Assembly (NCBI GenBank): GCA_030685065.1
Contig: JAUXQH010000151.1
Coordinates: 1 to 64,000, forward strand
Direction of reading: 5' to 3'
Length of the DNA stretch: 64,000 nucleotides
Origin: Pseudomonadota bacterium
GTDB taxonomy: Bacteria; Myxococcota_A; UBA796; SXON01
Shown here: positions 1 through 8,736 of the stretch, piece after piece
How positions within the stretch are numbered: position 1 is the stretch's first letter
How the letters are laid out: every line of letters begins with the position of its first letter
The notes under the pieces: model-generated
The model's input: the letters and a program-made list of their open reading frames with translations, nothing else
The model's database searches: none
What the model was told of the DNA's origin: nothing
Position numbers and translations under genes: made by a program

Positions 1-827
1 AGGACCGCGCGACGCTGGTGCTGGGCGTCGGCGGCTACGTCATGGCGCCCACCGTGCTCGCGGCCTGGACGCTGGGCATCCCCGCGGCCATCCACGAGTC
101 GAACGTGGCCCCCGGGCTCGCCAACCGCTTGTGCGCGCGCGTGGCGCGGCTGGTGCTGCTCACCTACCCGGAGACAGCGGCGCGGCTCCCGGGCACCGCC
201 GAGAAGCACGTCGTCGGCTGCCCGGTGAACCCCTACCTGCTCACGGGGGACCGCGCGGCGGCCGCCGACCGGTACGGACTCGACCCCGCGCGGCCCGTGC
301 TCCTCGCGGTGGGCGGATCGCTGGGGGCGGCGAAGCTCAACGAGCTGACGATCGCGCTCGCGCGGGACCCGGCGCGGGAATTCCAGATCCTCCACGTCAC
401 CGGGCCCCGCTACGAGGCCGAGGTGACCTCGGCGTACGGCCGTCTGCCGACCGGCGTGGTGCTCAAGGGCTACGAGGATCGGATGGCGGATGCGTTCGCC
501 GTCGCGGACCTGGTGCTCTGTCGCTCCGGATCCAGCACGCTCGCCGAGCTGTGCGCCGTCGGGAAAGCGTCGATGCTCCTCCCCTCCCCCAACGTGACCG
601 ACAACCACCAGGAGGAGAACGCGAGAGGGCTCGAGCGGGCGGGAGCCGCGGAGGTGGTGGTCGAGCGCGACATGGACGTGGCCCAGGTCGAGGCGCGCAT
701 CCGCGTGTTGATGGGGGACGGTCCGCGTCGCGAGGCGATGGCGGACGCGGCGCGGAAGCTCGCGCGGCTCGACGTCGCGGACCAGGTGGCGACGATGCTT
801 GAGGAGCGGTTCGAGGCCAGGGCGTAG
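1..827 (+). CDS. murG: MurG: lipid II-forming GlcNAc transferase (5' partial)
   Basis: C-terminal part of UDP-GlcNAc:undecaprenyl-pyrophosphoryl-MurNAc-pentapeptide GlcNAc-transferase, which makes lipid II on the inner face of the membrane. The frame is open from base 3, so the start lies before the window. Visible family marks are the GVGGY loop with the following AIHE segment at the end of the N-domain, the GGSLGAAKLNE motif opening the UDP-sugar-binding C-domain, and the RSGSSTLAEL plus DNHQEENA motifs that bind the nucleotide sugar. About 275 residues are present of a usual 350-360. No cell-wall gene follows, so this is probably the end of a dcw-type operon or a lone copy. Assignment to GT28/MurG is firm; use of exactly this substrate is inferred from the family. 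Confidence 0.88.
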   Translation, partial: DRATLVLGVGGYVMAPTVLAAWTLGIPAAIHESNVAPGLANRLCARVARLVLLTYPETAARLPGTAEKHVVGCPVNPYLLTGDRAAAADRYGLDPARPVLLAVGGSLGAAKLNELTIALARDPAREFQILHVTGPRYEAEVTSAYGRLPTGVVLKGYEDRMADAFAVADLVLCRSGSSTLAELCAVGKASMLLPSPNVTDNHQEENARGLERAGAAEVVVERDMDVAQVEARIRVLMGDGPRREAMADAARKLARLDVADQVATMLEERFEARA

Positions 828-929
828 CGTTCGCGCGGGCCGCGCCCGCTCCCCCGCGCGCCCTCCCACGTACCCGGGCGAGCCGGTGGGTTAGCTGGTA
901 GTCTGCTACCTCCCCGGAGACCTGGGTCG

Positions 930-2021
930 ATGCTCCCTCTGCTGCTGTCCATCGCCCTCGCCTCCGCCGAACCCGGGGAAGCGCCAGCCCCCGCCGCCGT
1001 GCCGGCCGATGCGCCGCCCGCCCCGCTCGCCATCCCCGTCGCTCCCGCCGCCCCGGCGCCCGCGGACCCCACCCTGAGCTCCTACGTGCCCACGGTGTTG
1101 TTTCCGATCCGGGCGGCGAACCTGAGCTCGGCGGAGGTCCGCGCCGCGGAGATCCTGTTCCGCCGTCGCTACGAGGTCGCGACGGGCCAGACGATCGCCG
1201 ACGAGTCGCGCGTTCGCTCCGCGATCGGGGAGAGCGACGACAAGGGCCTCCACGCCGCGTGCCTCGCGCTCTCCTGCACCCGCTGGATCACCGTCGATCT
1301 GGTTCGTCTCGACACGGACGTGTACGTCACCGCGATCGAACGCGACGGCGCGGCGGTGGTCACCCAGCGGGTGGAGGTCGTGGCGGCCGGGCTCGACGCG
1401 GTGCCGGACACCTTCGATCGCCTCGCCCGCGCCCTGGCGGGGCGGGTGCCCATCGACAGCATCCCGGTGTCCCGCCGCACGCCCGCCGCCACGCCGACCA
1501 CCTCGCCGACCACCGCGGAGGGCGTGGCCTCCGTCGGCACCCCCGTCGTGTCCACCGAGGCGGCTCCCCGACGGAAGCGCACGGAGAACGTGCCCGGCTT
1601 CAAGTTCGGCATCCTCGGCCCGCTCTGGCCGGGCTTCGGCGTCTCGATCACCCACACGTTCACGTGGCGTCGAGAGTCCACCGACAAGTTCCTCGAGTTC
1701 GCGGCCGGCTTCACCGCGCCCCTCTCCCTCACGGACGATCGCACGTTCGGCATGGTCTTCGGGGAGGTGGGGCTGTCCCACGTCTTCCCGTCCAAGGGCG
1801 GCACCGCGCTCTACGCCGGCGGCGGCTTCGGGCCCCGGATCGGCGGCTATGACGACCTCGGCATCGGCGCCGGCGTGTACGGCCAGGCGGGCGTGATGTT
1901 CGGCCGTCTCACCTCGAGCCGCGCCTACCTGCAGCTGAAGATCGGCGGAGACGCCTTCAGCGGCTTCGTCGAGCCCTACGTCGTGAGCTACGCGGGCTTG
2001 GAGACAGGAGTGGGGTTCTAA
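930..2021 (+). CDS. Putative outer-membrane beta-barrel protein
   Basis: A 363-residue exported protein. Residues 1-13 form a short hydrophobic signal peptide ending LASAE, followed by an Ala/Pro-rich linker to about residue 45. A globular part (about 50-170) carries a Cys pair (AACLALSC), then a Thr/Ser/Pro linker (about 180-210). The last 150 residues alternate hydrophobic and polar residues and end in Gly-Phe, as outer-membrane barrels do. The N-terminal part resembles periplasmic domains that bind peptidoglycan or sense stress, but I cannot name a family. It stands alone between murG and a di-iron protein. GGAG lies about 10 bases before the ATG. Function unknown. Confidence 0.7.
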   Translation: MLPLLLSIALASAEPGEAPAPAAVPADAPPAPLAIPVAPAAPAPADPTLSSYVPTVLFPIRAANLSSAEVRAAEILFRRRYEVATGQTIADESRVRSAIGESDDKGLHAACLALSCTRWITVDLVRLDTDVYVTAIERDGAAVVTQRVEVVAAGLDAVPDTFDRLARALAGRVPIDSIPVSRRTPAATPTTSPTTAEGVASVGTPVVSTEAAPRRKRTENVPGFKFGILGPLWPGFGVSITHTFTWRRESTDKFLEFAAGFTAPLSLTDDRTFGMVFGEVGLSHVFPSKGGTALYAGGGFGPRIGGYDDLGIGAGVYGQAGVMFGRLTSSRAYLQLKIGGDAFSGFVEPYVVSYAGLETGVGF

Positions 2022-2152
2022 AGCGGGGTTCGTCTCCCGATCTCCCCTCGGGATCGCGCTTGTCCCCGCTGCCTTGGTCGCCACACTGTGGGCCTGGGCG
2101 CGCTCGTGTGGACCTCCTCGGGCGCCGGTGCGCAGCCCGCCTGGAGGGCTCG

Positions 2153-3316
2153 GTGCGTCCCATCCCCCGCTTGCTGACGATTCCCCGGTTGCTGACGAAT
2201 GGCCTCGCCAACGCAAACGTGCTCGCGGACGCCGGGAGCAGCCAGAACCCGCGGGTGCTCCGCCGCCTCCTCGGTCCCGCGCTCCGGGGGCTGCTGTTCC
2301 AGCGCGGCAAGGACAGCGACGCCACCCAGATGGACGCGCGTCACGATGCGTGCTTCACCTGGACCTACGGCCACGACAGCGCTGGGATGCGGTCGCTCCT
2401 CGTGGCCGCGCGCCGCGGCCAGTGGGATCCCGACGTGGACCTGGACTGGTCGCTTCCCGTCGATCCGTTCGATCCCCGACGCCCCTTCGTGGACGAGCGT
2501 GTCTCGCCCCTCCAGGAGGTGCCCGGCTTCGCGGCGCTCGATCCGGCGACCCAACGCCTCCACCAGCGCGATCTGTTGGCCTGGAGCCTCTCCCAGTTCC
2601 TGCACGGCGAGCAGGGCGCGCTGTACGTCGCATGCCAGCTCGTCGAGGCCGTGAGCTGGACGGACGCGAAGTTGTACGGCTCCACCCAGGTGGTCGACGA
2701 AGGGCGGCACGTGGAGGTGTTCGACCGCTACCTCACCACCAAGCTGGAGAAGCGGTACCCGGTCAACGACAACCTCTACGTGATGCTCGACGCGCTCATG
2801 ACCGACCGCCGCTGGGATCTGAAATTCCTGGGGATGCAGGTGATCATCGAGGGGCTCGCGCTCGGCGCCTTCGGCACCCTCCGCGCCTACACCCACGAGC
2901 CGCTGCTGCGTGAGCTCTTGCGACGCGTCATCACGGACGAGGCCCGCCACGTCCACTTCGGCGTGATCGCGCTCCAGCGCACCTACGCCGACCTGCCGGA
3001 CAACGAGCGGCACGAACGCGAGGACTGGGCGTACGAGATGTGCGTCCTCTTGCGCAACCGCTTCCTCGCGCACGAATTCTACGAGGAGCACTGGGCGCAC
3101 CGCATGGGCCGCCGATCGTGGAACCGGGTGATGCTGGAGAGCCGCTACATGGCGCGCTTCCGCGACACGATGTTCCGGCGCATCATCCCGAACCTCAAGC
3201 GGATCGGGCTGCTCTCCGACCGCGTCCGGCCTCGGTACGCGCGCCTGGGCCTGCTCGTGTGGGAGCACGAGCGCGCGGCCCCGGACCTCACGACCGAGGA
3301 GATCGTGGACGCGTAG
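2153..3316 (+). CDS. Ferritin-like di-iron protein (AurF/di-iron oxygenase-like)
   Basis: A 387-residue helical protein with the four carboxylate-helix pattern of ferritin-like di-iron oxidases: HGEQGAL (about 150-156), DEGRHVEVF (about 182-190), IIEGLALGAF (about 232) and DEARHVHFG (about 262-270). Two DExRH motifs and two further Glu residues are enough to bind two irons. Such proteins include N-oxygenases and fatty-acid or aldehyde-modifying oxidases; the substrate is not evident. The frame is open further upstream, but the GTG at 2153 is preferred: GGAGGG lies five bases before it and similarity-like sequence begins there. No signal peptide, so cytoplasmic. Confidence 0.8.
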   Translation: MRPIPRLLTIPRLLTNGLANANVLADAGSSQNPRVLRRLLGPALRGLLFQRGKDSDATQMDARHDACFTWTYGHDSAGMRSLLVAARRGQWDPDVDLDWSLPVDPFDPRRPFVDERVSPLQEVPGFAALDPATQRLHQRDLLAWSLSQFLHGEQGALYVACQLVEAVSWTDAKLYGSTQVVDEGRHVEVFDRYLTTKLEKRYPVNDNLYVMLDALMTDRRWDLKFLGMQVIIEGLALGAFGTLRAYTHEPLLRELLRRVITDEARHVHFGVIALQRTYADLPDNERHEREDWAYEMCVLLRNRFLAHEFYEEHWAHRMGRRSWNRVMLESRYMARFRDTMFRRIIPNLKRIGLLSDRVRPRYARLGLLVWEHERAAPDLTTEEIVDA

Positions 3317-3344
3317 ACGAGCGGCACGGGGGAAGGCGGGCGGT

Positions 3345-4700
3345 TCAGAGGACCACCCCGAACACCCCCAGGCACATCTCGTCGAGCGTCGCCTCCCCCA
3401 GGAAGACGTCGGTGGGCGCGGTGAGGCCGGCGTCCTCGAGGGCCGTGCGCACCCCGGGGTTCGCGAGGGTGTTGTCGTAGGTGCAGCGCAGGCGCAGGGT
3501 GTCACCGCCGCGGATCACGGGAACCTCGTCCAGGGGCGCATCGTAGGTGTAGGCGCGCTGCCAGTTGAAGTCCCAGCGCGGCGTCTGGACGAGGCACTCG
3601 GTCGCGGGCTCGTCCCCCTGGGGCGCGGCGTGGTCGACCTCGATGAGCATGTCGGTCCCGACGTAGTGCATGTGCGTGCCGGCGCTGAAGACCTGGAGCT
3701 CCAAGCCGATCGGCGGGATCGGGTAGCGGATCGCCTCGGTGTGGTCGGCCACGTCGGCGGGAATCCGGAACTCGGCGCGCGCGCCCTGGTCGTGGTCCCC
3801 CTTCTGCAGCCCCTCCAGATCGCTCGATGCGTTGCCGAGCAAGAGGAGCATCGCGGCGCGGCCGGGCGGACTGTCTGCGAGGCGGAGCTGGAGCGCGGTC
3901 GCGTCGGGCGCCGCCACTCCGCCACCGGGGTGGTAGTGCACCTGCATCACCAGCAAGGAGCCGGCCTCGAGCGCGATGCCCGTGTTTTCGGGCGCTTCGA
4001 ACGGAAACGCGCCGGGGGCCCAGGCCCCGAGCAACCCCCCGCCGAGGCCGAGCCCGCTGCCGCCGAAGCAATCGTACGAGCCGTCCGCTCCAGCGAGGGC
4101 GGCGCTGTCGCCCGAAGGATCGGCGAACACGAGGACGTGGTGCACCACCTCGGGGTTCCCCGGCACGACCTGGAGGCCGGTGAGCCAGGCGTTCTTCGCA
4201 AGGCCCGGATCCAGGGAGAAGCATCGGAACTCGTCCGAGTTGCCGGAGGTGACGTACCCGACCGCGGGGGCGACCTCGAGCGACGGATCGACCAGCGAGA
4301 GGTTGGCCGGCGAGGGGAGCGGGGCGGCGGTCGCGGGGTCTCCCTCCGGCGCGCCGTCCTCGGCCCACGCGCGCAGCAGCGCCTCCTCTTCGTCGGAGAG
4401 CCGCGGGTCGTCGACGAAGCCGAAGCGCGGCTGACACTCGGCCGTCCTCCGGGCGCCCCACGGGGGCATGGTCCCCGCTTCGACCGAGGCGGCCATGCTG
4501 CTGGCCATGGGGCCGGCCGCCGCGTAGTCGTCCAGGGCGAAGGGGGCGACCCCGCCCGGTACGTGGCAGGACCCGCAATGTTCCTGCACGATCGGGGCGA
4601 TGTCGGCGTGCCAGGTCGGGTTCCCGGTGAACCGGGGAGACGCCGCGTCCGTTCCGTCGCAGCCGACGAGCTGGGGAAGGAGCAGGGGAACGAGCAACAT
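3345..4700 (-). CDS. Lipoprotein, Cu type II ascorbate-dependent monooxygenase-like with heme c motif
   Basis: A 451-residue secreted lipoprotein. The N-terminus is a signal peptide with lipobox LVGC. A CGSCH heme c motif follows at about residues 42-46 in a small cytochrome-like domain. The rest matches the peptidylglycine/dopamine monooxygenase fold: a His-His pair (EVVHHVLVF, about 186) for copper A, a HYH segment (about 253), and THMHYVGTDM (about 342) with the two His and a Met expected for copper B. Proteins with a Planctomycete-type cytochrome plus this copper domain are common in Myxococcota; their substrates are unknown. The ATG at 4700 is chosen because AGGAGG lies six bases upstream and the lipobox follows directly. 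Convergent with the di-iron gene, 28 bases apart. Confidence 0.82.
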   Translation of the reverse strand: MLLVPLLLPQLVGCDGTDAASPRFTGNPTWHADIAPIVQEHCGSCHVPGGVAPFALDDYAAAGPMASSMAASVEAGTMPPWGARRTAECQPRFGFVDDPRLSDEEEALLRAWAEDGAPEGDPATAAPLPSPANLSLVDPSLEVAPAVGYVTSGNSDEFRCFSLDPGLAKNAWLTGLQVVPGNPEVVHHVLVFADPSGDSAALAGADGSYDCFGGSGLGLGGGLLGAWAPGAFPFEAPENTGIALEAGSLLVMQVHYHPGGGVAAPDATALQLRLADSPPGRAAMLLLLGNASSDLEGLQKGDHDQGARAEFRIPADVADHTEAIRYPIPPIGLELQVFSAGTHMHYVGTDMLIEVDHAAPQGDEPATECLVQTPRWDFNWQRAYTYDAPLDEVPVIRGGDTLRLRCTYDNTLANPGVRTALEDAGLTAPTDVFLGEATLDEMCLGVFGVVL

Positions 4701-4753
4701 CCGCGGCCTCCTGGGATGGGGAACCGCGCCCCGAAGCTCCCGCCCGCGGAGGA

Positions 4754-5749
4754 TCAGGCGACCGCCCACCAGTCGCGGCCTTCCACGAGCTCGGGGCGCA
4801 TCTCGGCGATTCTCCCGCGAATCTCCTCACGCGCGCCCCGCGCGCCCACCGCGACGAGCAACAGCTCCAATTCGAGACAAGCCAGGGCTTCGGGGCGAAG
4901 TACCGGCACTCCGTAGCGCGTGGTGCCGGGCTTCAGATCCAGCGCCGCGACCACGTCGTGCCCCTGCTCTACCAGCCAGCGGATCCACGGCTTCCCGGCC
5001 TGCCCGGCGCCCCACACGACCACCTTCGGGCGCGCGGGAAGCAGCACCCGGCCTGCCCAGTCGAGCTTGAGCGGGAGGAAGGCGCCGCGCGCATACCGAG
5101 GATCGGTGCGGGTGAGCCGCCCGGGGCGATCCCGGAGGATGACCACGTCCCGCGGCACGGCGGCGATCCCGTAGCCCCCCGCGACCAGGCGGAGCCAGAG
5201 GTCGTAGTCTTCGGGAAAGGGGCCGTCGCGGTACCCGCCCACGGCCTCGACGGCGGCGGCGCGCATGAGGACCGCGGGGTGGAAGAGCGGGCTCTCCACG
5301 AGCAGGCCCGTGCGGGGTTCGGAGAGCGAATTGACCCACTCCGTGTAGACGCGCATGCCCTCGGGAACATCCCCCGTGTCGGCCCGCATCCGGGCGCGCC
5401 CGCCCACCGCGCCGAGGGTGGGGTTCGCCGCGAGGACGGCGCGCTGGGCGGCGATCCGGCCGGGGAGCGCGGCGTCGTCCGCGTCGAGGCGCGCGATCAG
5501 CGGCGTGTCCAGGGCGCGGCGGCCCCGCTCCATCGCGGCGACGATGCCGAGGGGCGGCTGATGGATGACGCGGAGGCGGGGGTCCCTCGGGAGCACGGAC
5601 AGCGGATCGTCGCTGCTTCCGTCATCCACGACGAGCACCTCGTCTCCCTCGGCGCACTCGGAGAGGGCGGAGCGCACGGCTTCGCCCAGCCAGCGTGAGG
5701 CGTCTCGAACGGGGATCAGCCAGCCGACGCGTTCCATGGGAGGGTTCAT
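4754..5749 (-). CDS. Family 2 glycosyltransferase with C-terminal Rossmann-like domain
   Basis: A 331-residue GT2 enzyme. The GT-A nucleotide-sugar fold shows at VVDDGSSDD (about 41-48) and RLDADDA (about 87-93), the metal-binding DxD equivalent. About residues 240-331 form a second domain with WGAGQAGKPW, a dinucleotide- or nucleotide-binding loop found C-terminal to some GT2 enzymes. The donor and acceptor are not predictable. The ATG overlaps the TGA of the upstream cytochrome-type lipoprotein gene (ATGA), so the two are translationally coupled. The next gene downstream (the copper lipoprotein) begins 53 bases further on, so all three probably share a transcript. Confidence 0.85.
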   Translation of the reverse strand: MNPPMERVGWLIPVRDASRWLGEAVRSALSECAEGDEVLVVDDGSSDDPLSVLPRDPRLRVIHQPPLGIVAAMERGRRALDTPLIARLDADDAALPGRIAAQRAVLAANPTLGAVGGRARMRADTGDVPEGMRVYTEWVNSLSEPRTGLLVESPLFHPAVLMRAAAVEAVGGYRDGPFPEDYDLWLRLVAGGYGIAAVPRDVVILRDRPGRLTRTDPRYARGAFLPLKLDWAGRVLLPARPKVVVWGAGQAGKPWIRWLVEQGHDVVAALDLKPGTTRYGVPVLRPEALACLELELLLVAVGARGAREEIRGRIAEMRPELVEGRDWWAVA

Positions 5750-6960
5750 GACCCGCCCGCGTCGGGCGCGCAATCGAGCGCCTCAACGCCGAAGAGTGGC
5801 CAGTCCGGATCCAGCTCGCGGTCCGAGGGCGGCGTGGCGGGGCCGGGGGGGCCGGCCTCGTCGGCGGCGTCGACATCCGCGCGATCGTAGAGGGCCCCCC
5901 ACCCCGGAAACTCCGCGTTGGTGTGGGTCGGGAGGTCCAACGCCAACACCGCCTCGACCGGCAGCCCCCACTCCTGCGCCACGCGCGCCGGCGAGGGCTC
6001 GAGGAACGCGAGGGTGAGCTGCTCCGCCCACTCGTGCGTCTCGTACGCCCAGAGGATCGCGCTCGGGGTCCCCGACCGGACCTGCTCCATCCGCGCCTCG
6101 GCCGCGGCGACGTCGGCCACGAAGGCCTCGTAGGTGTAGTAGCCCTCGGCCGAGGGGTTCTCCGCGGTGCCCTCCTGGACCGAGAGCTCGTGGCACCACA
6201 TGCACTTGCCGGGCTGTCCGGCGGGGCCGGTGGCGCCTGCAGCGCGGAGCGCGCCGCCCGCGTCGTAGACGGCGAAGCGCTGCTGCCCGTTCGGCATGAC
6301 GTCGACCGTCTCGAATTCATGGGCGGTGAAGGTGCTGTCCACCAGGCTCCCCTCCCCTTCGGACGCGAGCCAGCCGAGCGCGTCGAGCCCCCGGGCGGGG
6401 TCCGCGAGGAGCGCGGGGTTGAGCTCGACGAGGCGCTCGTCCGGCACCAGCAGCGACACGGTGACCGCGTAGAGCCCCGGCGCGGAGGCCTGCCGGGCGT
6501 CCCGCCACGCCTCCACGGTGGGGCACGCCCCCGTGATCGCATAGTACCGGCCGGGCTCGTAGAGGGTGGCCATCAGGAAGCGCCCCAGATCGACCGGGCC
6601 CTCGGCCGCGGCGGCGCGGATCGGGACGAGCGCGGCCTCGACCGCGGGGAGACGCGCCTCGGGAAACCCGGCGGCGCCGAGGTCGAGCGAGAACCGCACC
6701 TCCTCCCCGCCCTCCTCGACATCGAGGAGCGCGCGCTCGTCCGCGGGCGGGGTGGCGCCCAGGTTGGAGAGCGCCCACCACAAGCCCGCCCTCGCCTCGC
6801 CCCAGGCCATCTCCTCGTCGCCGGCGATCCAGCGGAGCGGGACCACGAGCGGATCGTTCGAGAGGGAAAGAACGGGGTTTTGCGGGCCGCAGCCGCAGAG
6901 CAGCCCGACGCCCCAGAGGGCGCGGGCGGGAATCGAACGGTGACGCGGGCCGCGAAGCAT
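5746..6960 (-). CDS. Lipoprotein with a heme c (CMWCH) motif, unknown family
   Basis: A 404-residue protein with an N-terminal signal and lipobox LLCGC, so probably lipid-anchored in the periplasm or outer membrane. A single CMWCH heme c motif lies near residue 252 and is the only recognisable motif. The remainder is acidic and has no family I can name. It is the first gene of a run with a GT2 enzyme (ATGA overlap) and the copper/heme lipoprotein, suggesting an extracytoplasmic redox function. The ATG at 6960 is taken because the signal peptide begins there; an upstream in-frame extension to 7035 would add an unlikely leader and would overlap the divergent gene. Confidence 0.62.
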   Translation of the reverse strand: MLRGPRHRSIPARALWGVGLLCGCGPQNPVLSLSNDPLVVPLRWIAGDEEMAWGEARAGLWWALSNLGATPPADERALLDVEEGGEEVRFSLDLGAAGFPEARLPAVEAALVPIRAAAAEGPVDLGRFLMATLYEPGRYYAITGACPTVEAWRDARQASAPGLYAVTVSLLVPDERLVELNPALLADPARGLDALGWLASEGEGSLVDSTFTAHEFETVDVMPNGQQRFAVYDAGGALRAAGATGPAGQPGKCMWCHELSVQEGTAENPSAEGYYTYEAFVADVAAAEARMEQVRSGTPSAILWAYETHEWAEQLTLAFLEPSPARVAQEWGLPVEAVLALDLPTHTNAEFPGWGALYDRADVDAADEAGPPGPATPPSDRELDPDWPLFGVEALDCAPDAGGS

Positions 6961-6988
6961 CCGCGAGCATGATAGCGGCAACGCCGCG

Positions 6989-7483
6989 ATGGCGCCCGAC
7001 ACCCAAACGACCCGACCCGCGCTCCGGATCCCCATCCTGGCGCTCCTGCTCGCGCTCGGCGGCTACAACATCTGGTGCTGGCAGAACGCGCTGGGGACGG
7101 GCGAGCCCTCGCTCGCGCGCTGGTTCGCGACCTGGCAGATGTTCACGCTGCGCGATCCCGGCCACTCCGAGCTGTACGCGGAGGCGCGCGTCGGCGAGGC
7201 GTGGCAGGAGATCGAGCTCGACGCGTTGTTCCCGACGAGGTGGGAGTCCGGCCCCCGCTACGGCCGCTCCAGCTTCTGGAAGTCGCCCACCCGGATGCGC
7301 GTGCTGGCGGCCTCCACCTGCTCGCGGCACCCCGCGTCCCCCACGCGCGTGCGCTTCCGCGTGGAGAAGTGGAACAAGACCCTCGGCCAGGTGAAGCAGC
7401 CCAAGCGCAAGCTCAAGACCGAGGAGATCCTGGACTGGTCGTGTGATCGGGCCGTCGCCCTCCCGACCGGGAGGTTGTTGTGA
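6989..7483 (+). CDS. Small single-pass membrane protein coupled to HTTM gene
   Basis: A 164-residue protein with one N-terminal membrane segment (about residues 13-27), then a soluble part that contains two Cys (about 110 and 151) and ends basic. I do not recognise a family. Its stop overlaps the GTG start of the HTTM gene (GTGA), so the two are made together; in other genomes HTTM proteins are often preceded by a small membrane-anchored partner, which this may be. The gene is divergent from the CMWCH lipoprotein, with only 28 bases between starts, which must hold both promoters. Confidence 0.6.
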   Translation: MAPDTQTTRPALRIPILALLLALGGYNIWCWQNALGTGEPSLARWFATWQMFTLRDPGHSELYAEARVGEAWQEIELDALFPTRWESGPRYGRSSFWKSPTRMRVLAASTCSRHPASPTRVRFRVEKWNKTLGQVKQPKRKLKTEEILDWSCDRAVALPTGRLL

Positions 7484-8370
7484 GCACCGCCGCCGAACCG
7501 ACTTCCGAGGCCACGCCCGAGCCCCGGCCGTCCGTGCTCGACCGCGTCTACGCGCCCGTGTGGGCCGGCGGGTGGGCGGCCACGCGCCTGGTTTTCGGCG
7601 CTGTCTCCCTGATCTTTCTCCTCCTCCGCTCGCGCGATCTCGCCGACGCCTACGCCGCCCAGGACATGGTGTTCGCCAACTGGCCCTTCTTCCTCGCGGA
7701 CCACGTGCGCATCACGCTCCCGACGGCGTGGGGGCTCTGGGGCATCGGGGTCGTCGGGCTCCTCGGCGTGCTCGCTGGCGGGCGCTGGATGCGCCCCGGC
7801 CTGGTCTTGTGGTTGCTCGGCAACTGGACCCTCCTCGCGGCCGAGTCGCTCAACATCAAGGCGCACGATCGGCTCGGGCTGTGGATCGCGCTGGGCCTGT
7901 TCCTCTCGCCGGCCGGCGAGCGCGGGCTTTCCGGGAAGTGGCGGAGCCCCGCCGCTCGCTGGTACCTGCTCGTCGTCTACAGCGGCATCTACGGCTCCAC
8001 CGGCTGGCTCAAGCTGCTGGAGGAGTCCTCGTGGTGGAACGGGGACGTCCTGGCGTACCACCTGCTCCATCGTCACTTCGGCGGCGGCGCGCTCGCTGCC
8101 TGGGTGAGCGGCCAGGTGTGGCTCGTCGCGCCGATGGGCTGGGCCACGATCCTGTTCGAGACGACGTTCCCGCTTCTGGTCTGGTCGCGCCGGGTCAACC
8201 CCTGGCTCCTCGCGCTCGGGGCGAGCTTTCACCTCGGCATCGCCGCGCTGATGAACGTCGGTCCGTTCAGCTGGGTCGCCCTCTCGGCCTACCCGGTGCT
8301 GCTCCACCCGGAGGTGACGCGGCGGGCCTACGAGCGGGTGCGCGGACTGTTCGCGCCGAAGGCCACGTGA
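7480..8370 (+). CDS. HTTM-type multi-pass membrane protein
   Basis: A 296-residue integral membrane protein with about seven hydrophobic segments, with the overall look of the HTTM domain shared with vitamin-K-dependent gamma-carboxylase membrane regions. Visible landmarks are the NWPFF segment, AESLNIKAHDRLGLW, and a run of Trp/Tyr-rich helices (YSGIYGSTGWLKLLEESSWW, about 168-187). Bacterial HTTM proteins have no settled function; carboxylase activity is not shown. The GTG overlaps the TGA of the upstream small membrane protein, and the gene's own TGA overlaps the GTG of the MazG-like gene, so three genes are tightly coupled. Confidence 0.72.
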   Translation: MSTAAEPTSEATPEPRPSVLDRVYAPVWAGGWAATRLVFGAVSLIFLLLRSRDLADAYAAQDMVFANWPFFLADHVRITLPTAWGLWGIGVVGLLGVLAGGRWMRPGLVLWLLGNWTLLAAESLNIKAHDRLGLWIALGLFLSPAGERGLSGKWRSPAARWYLLVVYSGIYGSTGWLKLLEESSWWNGDVLAYHLLHRHFGGGALAAWVSGQVWLVAPMGWATILFETTFPLLVWSRRVNPWLLALGASFHLGIAALMNVGPFSWVALSAYPVLLHPEVTRRAYERVRGLFAPKAT

Positions 8371-8729
8371 CGGATGACACCACCGCGATCGCCGAGCTTC
8401 GCGCGAGGCTGCGGGCCTTCAACGCCGAGCGGGACTGGAGCCGATACCACTCGCCCCGCAACCTCGCGATGGCGGTGTCGGTCGAGGCCGGCGAGCTCCT
8501 GGCGCTCTACCTTTGGAGCGCCGATGGCGGGCCCCAGCCCCCGGTGGAGAGCCGGGTGCAGCGCGTCGCGGACGAGGCCGCGGACGTGTTCATCTCGCTG
8601 CTCAACCTCTGCGAGGCCGCGGGGATCGACCTCGCCGCGGCCACCGAGGCCAAGATGGCGCAGAACGCCTTGAAGTACCCCATCGAACGCGCGAGCGGGC
8701 GCCTCGAGAAGTGGGACGAGCTGAAGTAG
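8367..8729 (+). CDS. MazG-like nucleotide pyrophosphohydrolase
   Basis: A 120-residue all-alpha NTP pyrophosphatase of the MazG/RS21-C6 type, which hydrolyses (d)NTPs to monophosphates and pyrophosphate, often dCTP or modified dCTP. The magnesium-binding pattern is clear: VEAGELLALYLW (about 34-45), DEAADVFISLLNL (about 68-80) and the C-terminal KMAQNALKYP. The size is right for a single-domain dCTP-pyrophosphatase-like enzyme. The GTG start overlaps the HTTM stop (GTGA). It is convergent with the next lipoprotein, with seven bases between stops. Confidence 0.85.
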   Translation: MTDDTTAIAELRARLRAFNAERDWSRYHSPRNLAMAVSVEAGELLALYLWSADGGPQPPVESRVQRVADEAADVFISLLNLCEAAGIDLAAATEAKMAQNALKYPIERASGRLEKWDELK

Positions 8730-8736
8730 CCGCGGG

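Noticed and set aside
897-910. Small hairpin GGTAG-TCTG-CTACC before the outer-membrane gene
   Set aside because: Five-pair stem only; too weak to call a terminator or riboswitch.
906-2216. Long open frame on the minus strand over the outer-membrane protein
   Set aside because: His/Arg/Gly-rich antisense shadow of a GC-rich gene; no motifs.
2018-3505. Minus-strand frame over the di-iron protein
   Set aside because: Antisense shadow; the plus-strand protein has clear metal motifs.
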